A DNA stretch of 13,439 bases. Source: Nanobdellota archaeon (GTDB taxonomy: Archaea > Nanobdellota > Nanobdellia > Woesearchaeales > GCA-2686295). The notes under the pieces are model-generated. The model was given only the letters and a program-made list of their open reading frames with translations, did not search any database and was not told where the DNA came from. Location of the stretch: contig JAHJDK010000108.1 of assembly GCA_018812505.1 (NCBI GenBank), forward strand, positions 1 to 13,439, read 5' to 3'. A program made the position numbers and the translations under genes. Below are positions 1 to 5,907 of this stretch, piece after piece (the stretch's first letter is position 1; each line of letters opens with the position of its first letter).

Positions 1-875
1 TAATTGTTAATGATGCTACTTAATACATCTTTATTTACTATCTTATCATTAAGTTTAAAGATCAGATTTCCTTTGTAGATTGCAAGGAGAAATGAGTTAA
101 GGATTGATATGAATAACTGATCTTCTAGATTTTCTTCATTCTCAATAAATCCTACTATGTAAATATCTGTACCAGGAGTCTCTCTCTTAAAATTTTTGTC
201 TAAATAAATTGGGCCACTAATTGCAGAGAAATCTTCTTGTGTACAATAATATCCTTTAGCCCTTTTTCTTTCTTCTTCATTAGTATCGTAGCTTGCTAAG
301 ATAGAAACTCCCTGATGTGCTTCAGTTCCTTGTAAATCTTTTGTGCTGTAGAAAACAGTTCTAACCTTGGAACATGCAAAATTAGCGAATTTACCAAGTC
401 CGAAACTCCCTCCTGCTAGAGGATTATTATCAGTAGAACCTTCTGATCTTACCAATTTAAACCATCTAGAAAGCCAGTTGTTTTTTCCTTCTTTGCTTCC
501 CTCCAGTCCTGTAGTGTTAAAGTCGCTTACTCTTAAGCATGAAATTTTTGAATTGATTGTTGTTATTGCCTCTTTAAAAAATTCCTCAGTTGATTTATCA
601 TTTTTTGCTTTTTGCCAGAAATTAATTTGAAGTTTGAGTATTTTCTTGAAATTCTCAACATCTGGAAAATCACTTGGATCTATTAAAAACTTTTTAAATT
701 CTAGTATTACAGGTTTATTTTTGTCATTTTGAGCATCAAGAGAGTTCTGGGCACTTTCTTTTGCAAGGGATAATAGGTGATTATTTTTGAAAGATTCTAC
801 TCCTCCGTGATTTAATCCTTCTACACCTCCTGACTCTGACTTTTCAAATCTCCATCCTGTTTTTCTGTCTTTCAT
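1..875 (-). CDS. GHKL-family ATPase (Hsp90/MutL/histidine-kinase fold), 3' end cut by window edge
   Basis: The first 291 residues are visible; the gene continues past the left edge. Seen: an N-box-like stretch with E40, N44 and D47 (ESAQNSLDA), a G1-box-like stretch around D118-G123, and a glycine-rich G2-like loop at 155-162 (GGSFGLGK). In GHKL proteins these bind ATP and Mg2+. There is no kinase dimerisation/phospho-acceptor segment in front, so this is more likely a MutL- or Hsp90-like ATPase than a sensor kinase. Such stand-alone ATPases are often found in archaeal and bacterial defence islands. The ATG at 875 lies 1 base after the stop of the upstream 79-codon gene, so the two are translationally linked. 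The role is inferred; the partner or effector domain would be in the missing 3' part. Confidence 0.75.
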   Translation of the reverse strand, partial: MKDRKTGWRFEKSESGGVEGLNHGGVESFKNNHLLSLAKESAQNSLDAQNDKNKPVILEFKKFLIDPSDFPDVENFKKILKLQINFWQKAKNDKSTEEFFKEAITTINSKISCLRVSDFNTTGLEGSKEGKNNWLSRWFKLVRSEGSTDNNPLAGGSFGLGKFANFACSKVRTVFYSTKDLQGTEAHQGVSILASYDTNEEERKRAKGYYCTQEDFSAISGPIYLDKNFKRETPGTDIYIVGFIENEENLEDQLFISILNSFLLAIYKGNLIFKLNDKIVNKDVLSSIINN

Positions 876-876
876 T

Positions 877-1116
877 CTATAACCTGAATTTTTTTTCCTT
901 GCTATTTTGCCTACTAAACTCTGATTTTACTTTTCGTAGCTCTTCATCGATCGCGGAGAAAATTTTCCTGACTTGATCATCAGTATACTGATAATTGCCT
1001 CTATTTGCACAATTTTGAAGTAATTGCAATTTCTTTACGATTTCTTGAACTCTGCGGCTGGCGATACGGACAAATCTTTGTTCCTTTGTTTCTTGGCTAC
1101 TGGATTGCTCACCCAT
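877..1116 (-). CDS. Small charged helical protein upstream of the GHKL ATPase
   Basis: A 79-residue protein, not recognised as a named family. The N-terminus (about 1-12) is polar and looks disordered. Residues 13-70 are probably helical, with R/K and E/D patterns (FVRIASRRVQEIVKKLQ, then IFSAIDEELRKVKSEF) around a short N-C-N-R-N-Y segment. It is the first gene of a two-gene operon with the GHKL ATPase, whose start codon lies 1 base beyond this stop. A TATA-like box 28 bases upstream of the ATG points to a leaderless transcript. The tight coupling suggests a dedicated partner or adaptor of the ATPase; this is inference from context. Confidence 0.65.
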   Translation of the reverse strand: MGEQSSSQETKEQRFVRIASRRVQEIVKKLQLLQNCANRGNYQYTDDQVRKIFSAIDEELRKVKSEFSRQNSKEKKFRL

Positions 1117-1140
1117 AGACTGTAGGATTCTTCAACATTA

Positions 1141-1148
1141 TATAAATA
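1141..1148 (-). promoter_or_regulatory. TATA-like box for the GHKL operon
   Basis: Read on the minus strand this is TATTTATA, centred about 28 bases before the ATG at 1116. That spacing fits archaeal TBP/TFB promoters of leaderless mRNAs. Confidence 0.55.
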
Positions 1149-1215
1149 TATGCATTATGTATCAGTATATATTAAAAATGTATTCCATATTTTAATTTTC
1201 TCTATTGTTTGGCGG

Positions 1216-1266
1216 ATGTGGGTTGTAGTTGTTTTGTGGATTCTTGTAATCTCAATATTGGGTTAA
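1216..1266 (+). CDS. Possible 16-residue hydrophobic peptide
   Basis: The peptide MWVVVVLWILVISILG is almost wholly hydrophobic and could span a membrane once. Its ATG is about 25 bases downstream of an AT-rich TATTTTAAT stretch (about 1187-1197), the spacing seen at real leaderless starts in this window. It lies in the 310-base gap between the divergent GHKL operon and the next plus-strand gene. Nothing else supports translation and such short frames arise by chance, so this is a weak call. Confidence 0.2.
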   Translation: MWVVVVLWILVISILG

Positions 1267-1332
1267 ATAGAATGTGTCATAGATCTTATAAACGAGAATG
1301 CCTATAATACCTACACAAACTGAGGAATTATT

Positions 1333-1410
1333 ATGAACAGTCCTTCGAATATGCTATCCATGACTCAGGATCCGAACGGGACTACAATGAAGACAAAATT
1401 TATCAATTAA
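1333..1410 (+). CDS. Possible 25-residue leader peptide ahead of the membrane protein
   Basis: A 25-codon frame begins at an ATG preceded by GAGG at 1322-1325, 7 bases away, and by a CTTATAAA box at 1285-1292 that would give a start of transcription near 1315. It ends 17 bases before the membrane-protein start at 1428. It contains four methionines and polar residues, with no recognisable motif. It may be a leader peptide or simply untranslated leader of the following gene. Confidence 0.25.
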   Translation: MNSPSNMLSMTQDPNGTTMKTKFIN

Positions 1411-1427
1411 GGGTAATTCATCAGATT

Positions 1428-1757
1428 ATGAACCTAAATCAATCTCAAAGATTAATAATCGGCACAATAGCCTCAGGAATGTTGGGGTTTCCTAATGTGG
1501 AGGCTCTGTTTTCAAAAGCAGTAATTAGCACAGTTTTAAGCTCAAATCCAGCCCCATTCATGATTGGTTTGGTCTCAATCCTGAAACTCCTGCTCATGAT
1601 TAGCTCAATATGGTGGTTTGTCCTCTTAATTAGAAATGCAGAGTTTACATATCGCAAGCACAGAACAAACACATTTTACAAATATCTTGCTAAACTGGCA
1701 GTCACAGGAGTTATAACCTTTGTAATTATGCTTATTATTCAATCAATTATTTCTTAA
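1428..1757 (+). CDS. Small integral membrane protein, unknown function
   Basis: A 109-residue protein. Residues about 43-67 form a strong hydrophobic segment (FMIGLVSILKLLL... then WWFVLLI), followed by a basic loop with R, K and H (about 68-85), and a second strong segment at about 86-108. Residues 8-33 are only moderately hydrophobic. This predicts two membrane spans, perhaps three, with the basic loop on the cytoplasmic side. I recognise no family. A GGGT stretch lies upstream of the ATG, and a transcript could start at the TATA-like box near 1285. The 3' end overlaps by 15 bases a possible minus-strand small gene. It could be a holin-like or effector-type membrane protein, but nothing in the sequence proves that. 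Confidence 0.5.
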   Translation: MNLNQSQRLIIGTIASGMLGFPNVEALFSKAVISTVLSSNPAPFMIGLVSILKLLLMISSIWWFVLLIRNAEFTYRKHRTNTFYKYLAKLAVTGVITFVIMLIIQSIIS

Positions 1758-1871
1758 CATCTTATTTTGCCTCTCAATAACTGCTACAATGGTGTTGCAA
1801 TTATACCTTCGTAACAGGTCTTTCTCAATCTGCTCCAACAAGAGCTCATCCACATATTTAATGTTAATCAC
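1743..1871 (-). CDS. Possible 42-residue small protein, GTG start
   Basis: The minus-strand frame starts at GTG 1871 (a TTG codon directly precedes it) and reads VINIKYVDELLLEQIEKDLL, then RRYNCNTIVAVIERQNKML. The composition looks protein-like: an amphipathic acidic helix followed by a hydrophobic strand and a basic helix. A TATA-like box (ATATAAA on the minus strand, 1896-1902) is centred 28 bases before the GTG, matching leaderless starts elsewhere here. It overlaps the tail of the convergent membrane-protein gene by 15 bases. Family not recognised; it could be the remnant of a longer gene. Confidence 0.35.
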   Translation of the reverse strand: MINIKYVDELLLEQIEKDLLRRYNCNTIVAVIERQNKMLRNN

Positions 1872-1895
1872 CAACTAGGACACAGAACCTTGACA

Positions 1896-1902
1896 TTTAT
1901 AT
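1896..1902 (-). promoter_or_regulatory. TATA-like box for the small minus-strand gene
   Basis: Minus-strand ATATAAA, centred 28 bases upstream of the GTG at 1871. The spacing is the main support for that small gene being real. Confidence 0.35.
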
Positions 1903-2017
1903 CGAAAGTGGTGAATGGTTGGATATTTTGAAATGGATGTTATGCTTTATGGTTATTTAGTAGACATTTGAAATATTTTCAATATCAATAACAATTCTCC
2001 GGTTTTTCAACAACAAA

Positions 2018-2027
2018 CTTTATAATT
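2018..2027 (+). promoter_or_regulatory. TATA-like box for the restriction-modification operon
   Basis: CTTTATAATT is centred about 28 bases before the ATG at 2051, which fits a leaderless mRNA. No ribosome binding site is visible before that ATG. Confidence 0.5.
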
Positions 2028-2050
2028 ATCCTCAAGTAGCTTACGAATGC

Positions 2051-2836
2051 ATGGTCAAACCATACCACCAAACCGAATCAGTCCAGCTGTTTCATGATGA
2101 TTGTATCAATGTGCTGAATTGTCTGCCTGAGAACTCAGTTGATATGATTTTTGCAGATCCTCCGTATTTTTTGTCTAATGGAGGCATTTCTTGCAGGGCT
2201 GGTAAGATGGTTTCGGTGAATAAGGCAGATTGGGACAAATCTAATGGTCTAGACAAAGACTTTGAATTCACTCATAATTGGATAAAGGCTTGCCGTAGAG
2301 TATTGAAGGAAAATGGTACAATTTGGATTTCAGGAACCATGCATAACATCTATCAAGTAGGTTACGCTTTACAGAAGCAAAAATTCAAGTTACTTAATGA
2401 GATTACATGGTTTAAGCCTAATGCCCCACCCAATCTAAGTTGTAGGTATTTCGCTCATTCCCATGAAACCATTCTTTGGGCTAGAAAGCATGAGAAAATT
2501 CCTCACGTATTCAACTATGACCTTATGAGAGAATGGGACGATAAGATAACTCCAAAGGGCAAACAAATGAGGAGTATTTGGCATATTCCACTAACACCTA
2601 TGAGTGAGAAAACTCATGGCAAACATCCAACACAAAAGCCCATTGAGTTGTTAAGACGAATCATTGCTTCTTCCACAAAGGAAAATGCAGTTGTCCTTGA
2701 CCCGTTTGTTGGTTCAGGCACAACAGGAGTTGTTTCAGAGCTGCTAAATAGAAATTTTATTGGCATAGATAAGGATGAGAAATTCCTCAAAACCACTTTA
2801 AAAAGGATAAATGCCTCAAAGAACAGTAGTATTTAA
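2051..2836 (+). CDS. dpnA: DpnA-like (M.DpnIIB type) adenine-N6 DNA methyltransferase
   Basis: A 261-residue methyltransferase of the beta class: the catalytic DPPY (36-39) comes before the AdoMet-binding DPFVGSG (217-223). The segment ADPPYFLSNGG and the overall length match the second methylase of DpnII-type systems (about 268 residues). Family members methylate adenine in GATC, and DpnA of Streptococcus can also modify single-stranded DNA, which protects incoming transformed DNA. The role here is inferred from similarity and from the next two genes. It comes first in the operon, whereas the pneumococcal order is dpnM, dpnA, dpnB. The start is leaderless. Only 25 bases, containing a second TATA-like box, separate it from the next methylase gene. 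Confidence 0.88.
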   Translation: MVKPYHQTESVQLFHDDCINVLNCLPENSVDMIFADPPYFLSNGGISCRAGKMVSVNKADWDKSNGLDKDFEFTHNWIKACRRVLKENGTIWISGTMHNIYQVGYALQKQKFKLLNEITWFKPNAPPNLSCRYFAHSHETILWARKHEKIPHVFNYDLMREWDDKITPKGKQMRSIWHIPLTPMSEKTHGKHPTQKPIELLRRIIASSTKENAVVLDPFVGSGTTGVVSELLNRNFIGIDKDEKFLKTTLKRINASKNSSI

Positions 2837-2838
2837 AT
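2831..2838 (+). promoter_or_regulatory. Second TATA-like box, before the Dam-type methylase
   Basis: ATTTAAAT overlaps the stop codon of dpnA and is centred 27 bases before the ATG at 2862. It could drive the main methylase and the nuclease independently of the upstream gene. Confidence 0.45.
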
Positions 2839-2861
2839 AATTATAAACATACCTTGCTTTT

Positions 2862-3695
2862 ATGGACGTTAAAATCCCAAAATTCGTTAAATGGGCGGGT
2901 GGCAAAGGCCAATTATTGGAGCAATTTGAACCTCTCTTCCCTAAGAAATTCAATAGGTACTTAGAGCCATTTGTAGGCAGCGGAGCAGTGTTTTTTTACA
3001 TAATCCAAAAATATAAACCCACTGAAATCATTATTTCAGATATCAATGAGGAACTAATTAACGCCTATGAAATCATAAGAGATGATGTTGACAGGCTCAT
3101 AGTAGAACTAAAGCAACATAAGGAATATCATATGACTGAAGGAAAAAAGTATTATTTGACAATAAGAGCAACCGATCCTAATGAATTACCTCCCTTGGAA
3201 AGAGCTGCAAGATTCATCTATTTAAACAAGACTTGCTTTAACGGATTATATAGAGTCAATTCGAAAGGCCAATTCAATGTTCCCATGGGTGCATACAAAA
3301 ATCCAGACATTATTCAAGAGGACAGACTCCAATTTGTTTCAAAACTACTTAAAAAGGTCATGATAAAAGTGATGTCCTTTGAGAAAGTAGTAAACCTTGC
3401 AAAGAAAGGGGACTTCGTGTATTTTGACCCTCCATACTATCCACTAAAGAAAGGAAAAAGCTTTACAACATATACAAAAAATGCATTTCTAGAGAATGAA
3501 CAAGAAACACTTGCAAATACATTCAAGAAGTTGGATAAAATGGGATGTTCTGTCATGCTTAGTAACAGCGACACACCATTTATCAGTGACCTATATTCAA
3601 AGTACAATATTCAGATAGTCCAAGCAACACGAATGATTAACTGCAATGGTGATAAAAGAGGAAAAATTAACGAAGTTGTTGTAACGAACTATTAG
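2862..3695 (+). CDS. dpnM: Dam-family (DpnM / M.DpnIIA type) adenine-N6 DNA methyltransferase, GATC
   Basis: A 277-residue alpha-class adenine methylase. Seen in order: KWAGGKGQLL (10-19), the typical Dam-family N-terminal motif; the AdoMet-binding EPFVGSGAVFF (35-45); a target-recognition region in the middle; and the catalytic DPPY (189-192) followed by the conserved KG.SFTTYTKN segment. This order (motif I before motif IV) and the length match DpnM and Dam. It would methylate double-stranded GATC and protect host DNA from the nuclease encoded 9 bases downstream. The upstream box at 2831-2838 allows leaderless expression. Specificity for GATC is inferred from family and operon partners. Confidence 0.9.
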   Translation: MDVKIPKFVKWAGGKGQLLEQFEPLFPKKFNRYLEPFVGSGAVFFYIIQKYKPTEIIISDINEELINAYEIIRDDVDRLIVELKQHKEYHMTEGKKYYLTIRATDPNELPPLERAARFIYLNKTCFNGLYRVNSKGQFNVPMGAYKNPDIIQEDRLQFVSKLLKKVMIKVMSFEKVVNLAKKGDFVYFDPPYYPLKKGKSFTTYTKNAFLENEQETLANTFKKLDKMGCSVMLSNSDTPFISDLYSKYNIQIVQATRMINCNGDKRGKINEVVVTNY

Positions 3696-3704
3696 GGTGA
3701 AAGC

Positions 3705-4634
3705 ATGAAATATCTAAACACATACAAAAAACTGAATTTACAAGACGAAAAAGGCATATTTGAATACTTGTTCAAGACATTCACTGATTCCATATTCACC
3801 TGGGACTATTTTGTTGACTTTGAAAAAGTCAAGGAACATGTGCATACAATCGAAAAGGAGCTTAATCTTCTAAATGTCCTTATTGGAAAAAGCAATATTG
3901 ACAAAGAATTTATTGATTTGGTTACCGAATATCCTAATATCAGAAAGGTTTTACCTATTCTAATAGCAATAAGGAAAAATAAGTTAAGAGAATTGCAGAT
4001 TATTGATGATTTCGAAGAATTAGCTTCTGAAAGCAAGAATCCTCTTTTCAATCCGAAAATTGAACTAACTAAGGAAATCAAAGAGGATTTGACTAAATTC
4101 TTCGAAGAATCTGGTCTAAAAGCAATATTCCATGACAAGAATGTGAAAAACATTGTTGACTATTGCTTTGGCATTGAAGTTGGTATGGATACAAACGCAA
4201 GAAAGAACAGAACAGGTCAATCAATGGAGCGTATTGTCGAAAAAATCATTAAGAAATTCACCGAAAGCAATAATCTAGAGTATATTTCCCAGGCCACACA
4301 GAAGAAAATAAAGGAAAAGTGGGGTTTTGACATTACCATTGACAAAACTAATAGAATATTCGATTTTGCAGTTTTTGAAAAAGGAAAAAGCAAGCTGTTT
4401 ATTATAGAAACAAACTATTATGGTGGAGGAGGTTCCAAGCTAAAATCTACTGCAGGAGAATACCAATACCTGTTTGATTTCCTTAAAAAACAAGGAATTG
4501 ACCTCATCTGGGTTACAGATGGTCTTGGCTGGAAAACAACAAAAAGCTCACTTAATGAAACCTTCTTGCATAATGATTACTTATTCAACATTGAACTAAT
4601 CAAGCAAGGTGTTCTAAAAGATATCATTTTGTAA
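3705..4634 (+). CDS. dpnB: DpnII/MboI-type restriction endonuclease, GATC
   Basis: A 309-residue type II restriction enzyme. The PD-(D/E)XK-like catalytic region is visible: D220 in RIFDFAVF and E235 in FIIETNYYGGGGSKLKSTAG, a stretch highly characteristic of DpnII and MboI. A helical N-terminal part (about 1-190) precedes it, and a C-terminal part with WVTDGLGW follows. R.DpnII is about 288 residues, so this one is full length. Family members cut unmethylated GATC. Translation probably uses the GGGTGA located 4 bases before the ATG, and the gene follows dpnM by 9 bases, so the methylase and nuclease are co-expressed. Element 1 begins 37 bases after the stop. Confidence 0.92.
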   Translation: MKYLNTYKKLNLQDEKGIFEYLFKTFTDSIFTWDYFVDFEKVKEHVHTIEKELNLLNVLIGKSNIDKEFIDLVTEYPNIRKVLPILIAIRKNKLRELQIIDDFEELASESKNPLFNPKIELTKEIKEDLTKFFEESGLKAIFHDKNVKNIVDYCFGIEVGMDTNARKNRTGQSMERIVEKIIKKFTESNNLEYISQATQKKIKEKWGFDITIDKTNRIFDFAVFEKGKSKLFIIETNYYGGGGSKLKSTAGEYQYLFDFLKKQGIDLIWVTDGLGWKTTKSSLNETFLHNDYLFNIELIKQGVLKDIIL

Positions 4635-4670
4635 TAAGATGTATATCTCTTGTTAATACATGAACGGATC

Positions 4671-4754
4671 AAGAGGAGTCCACCCCTGTCATCACATGCG
4701 GTCACCGTCGGGCGGGGCTATATGAAATCTGGGGTCTTTTAGAGGACTCTTTTT
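4671..4754 (+). repeat. Structured GC-rich element 1 (shared core with elements 2-5)
   Basis: Terminal arms GAGTCC (4676-4681) and GGACTC (4744-4749) pair, extended outward by A/G with T. ACCCC (4682-4686) pairs with GGGGT (4731-4735). The core runs from TCAT (4689) to the end of GCTA (4720), exactly 32 bases, and includes GTCACCG and GGGCGGGGCTA (4710-4720). The right arm runs into TTTTTT, so a transcript would end like an intrinsic terminator. A GTATAT stretch at about 4641-4646 lies 25-30 bases before the left arm. The element separates the R-M operon from thpR. It is the shortest and simplest copy, without the insert seen in element 2. Confidence 0.7.
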
Positions 4755-4776
4755 TAAATATGAATCTATTTCGAAA

Positions 4777-4785
4777 AATTTAAGA
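4777..4785 (+). promoter_or_regulatory. TATA-like box for thpR
   Basis: AAATTTAAG, preceded by a BRE-like CGAAA, lies about 28 bases before the ATG at 4809. This suggests thpR has its own leaderless promoter, independent of the R-M operon. Confidence 0.4.
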
Positions 4786-4808
4786 GTGGTAATCAGTATC
4801 ACAAAGCT

Positions 4809-5336
4809 ATGAAACTATTTATTTCCATCGTATTACCAAAAAATGTATTGGAACATCTTGCATCCATTCAAAAACATTTTTCAAATCTGAGAATGAGTAT
4901 GTCTCCAGTTGAGAAAATGCACATTACATTGCGCTATCTTGGCGAGTGTGATTTGGATTATGTTAAGCGTGGAATAGAAAAAGCACGATTTCAACCGTTC
5001 AGACTGATTCTGAATAAAGCAGGCATATTTGATAAGGGAAGTAATGGTATACTTTGGGTGTCTTTGCATCCTTCTGAAGATCTGATTAAATTACGGGAGA
5101 GTGTCAATGCATCAGTTCCAAAGATAACTACAAGAGAACATGAAGGTACTGATTACAATCCGCACATCACTATAGCCAAGTTTGGTAACATTAGGGACCA
5201 AGTGCTTCAAATAATTCCAGAAATAAAAGTACAACCCCTAGTCATTGATGTAAACTCAATAGAAATCATGCACTCAAAAACAACCCCTTTTGGCTCAAAA
5301 TATGAATCTGTAGGAATCTATCCTGCAAGACATTGA
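4809..5336 (+). CDS. thpR: RNA 2',3'-cyclic phosphodiesterase (2'-5' RNA ligase family)
   Basis: A 175-residue member of the 2H phosphoesterase family. Both catalytic HxTx motifs are present: H38-I-T40 (HITLRYLGE) and H119-I-T121 (HITIAKFG). The length is typical for archaeal and bacterial ThpR/LigT. These enzymes hydrolyse 2',3'-cyclic phosphates at RNA ends and can join tRNA half-molecules with a 2'-5' bond in vitro. It is flanked on both sides by the repeated elements (1 and 2) with no other gene between them, so it looks like a single-gene cassette. ThpR is usually a housekeeping RNA enzyme, so its place among defence genes is notable; a role in repairing RNA cut by toxins is possible but only inferred. 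Confidence 0.9.
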   Translation: MKLFISIVLPKNVLEHLASIQKHFSNLRMSMSPVEKMHITLRYLGECDLDYVKRGIEKARFQPFRLILNKAGIFDKGSNGILWVSLHPSEDLIKLRESVNASVPKITTREHEGTDYNPHITIAKFGNIRDQVLQIIPEIKVQPLVIDVNSIEIMHSKTTPFGSKYESVGIYPARH

Positions 5337-5340
5337 CAGT

Positions 5341-5471
5341 AAAAGAGTCCTCCAGCGTCATCTCATGGCGTCACCGCCGGGCGGGGCTATCCGTGTTTGC
5401 ATGACACATGAAAACTTTCAGTTTTCAGTGCAAGAAATGCGTTGCATTTCTTTGCATTGGTGGGACTCTCA
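5341..5471 (+). repeat. Structured GC-rich element 2, with two inserted hairpins
   Basis: Arms GAGTCC (5345-5350) and GGACTC (5463-5468) pair. GTCAT (5357-5361) pairs with ATGAC (5401-5405) around the core. TCAT to the end of GCTA is again 32 bases (5358-5389), with an ideal small hairpin GGCG-TCAC-CGCC inside it. Between ATGAC and the right arm are two further hairpins: GAAAAC/GTTTTC (5410-5426, perfect) and GCAAGAAATGC/GCATTTCTTTGC (5430-5455, one bulge). The fold is therefore a branched structure. It starts 4 bases after the thpR stop and ends 6 bases before the stop of the convergent Fic-partner gene, so both genes run into it. Confidence 0.72.
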
Positions 5472-5477
5472 CTGATG

Positions 5478-5759
5478 TTATGCGAATTTTTCTTTTTTTG
5501 CTTTTCTTCTTTTTAAAAACAGTTTCTGTTTTTTATTCATTGCTTTTCTTTTTTTAATTAGTGCATCCCATCTATCGTTGTCTTTTATAATCTGTTTGAT
5601 TAGTTTATTATCGCCAAACCAGTCTCTCATTCCATCTCTATGATCCCACCAATCATCATATTCTGGATTTATAAATAGATCGTGTGCAATGAGTTCTTTG
5701 ATAGAAATAGTTGGTTTTGGTGTACGATATCCACTATTTTGTTTGTCTTTTTTTCTCAT
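5478..5759 (-). CDS. Small basic protein downstream of fic, unknown function
   Basis: The frame is open back to 5828, but I place the start at ATG 5759 because GGAGG lies 7 bases upstream of it; this gives 93 residues. The middle has an aromatic, acidic segment (YDDWWDHRDGMRDWFGD, about 34-50). The C-terminal third (about 69-93) is extremely rich in lysine and arginine and is probably nucleic-acid or ribosome binding. I recognise no family. It lies on the same strand as the Fic gene, 148 bases after its stop, with element 2 beyond its own stop. It may be an antitoxin-like or target-binding partner of Fic, but that is context-based guesswork. Confidence 0.5.
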   Translation of the reverse strand: MRKKDKQNSGYRTPKPTISIKELIAHDLFINPEYDDWWDHRDGMRDWFGDNKLIKQIIKDNDRWDALIKKRKAMNKKQKLFLKRRKAKKEKFA

Positions 5760-5907
5760 AAGACTGCCTCCGCACTCCTTCAGATCAGCAACTTGTTTGG
5801 CAACTGGTCTAATTGCTCTTTTAAGCAATGGAGTCCTATGAGACAGTTTCTTGATTGGTTTTCATGTTTGAAAAAAAGGTTGTTTTGTTTTATATATTTT
5901 ATGGAAT

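Noticed and set aside
367..630. 87-codon plus-strand frame over the GHKL ATPase
   Set aside because: The minus strand shows clear GHKL motifs and an uninterrupted frame; the plus frame has no motif.
4671..4754. Match to a known riboswitch or ribozyme (fluoride, TPP, twister, HDV-like, hammerhead)
   Set aside because: The required consensus stretches of these families were looked for from memory and not found. An Rfam search would decide.
5760..5828. Upstream extension of the Fic-partner gene to 116 residues
   Set aside because: GGAGG is placed correctly for the ATG at 5759, and no comparable signal precedes 5828.
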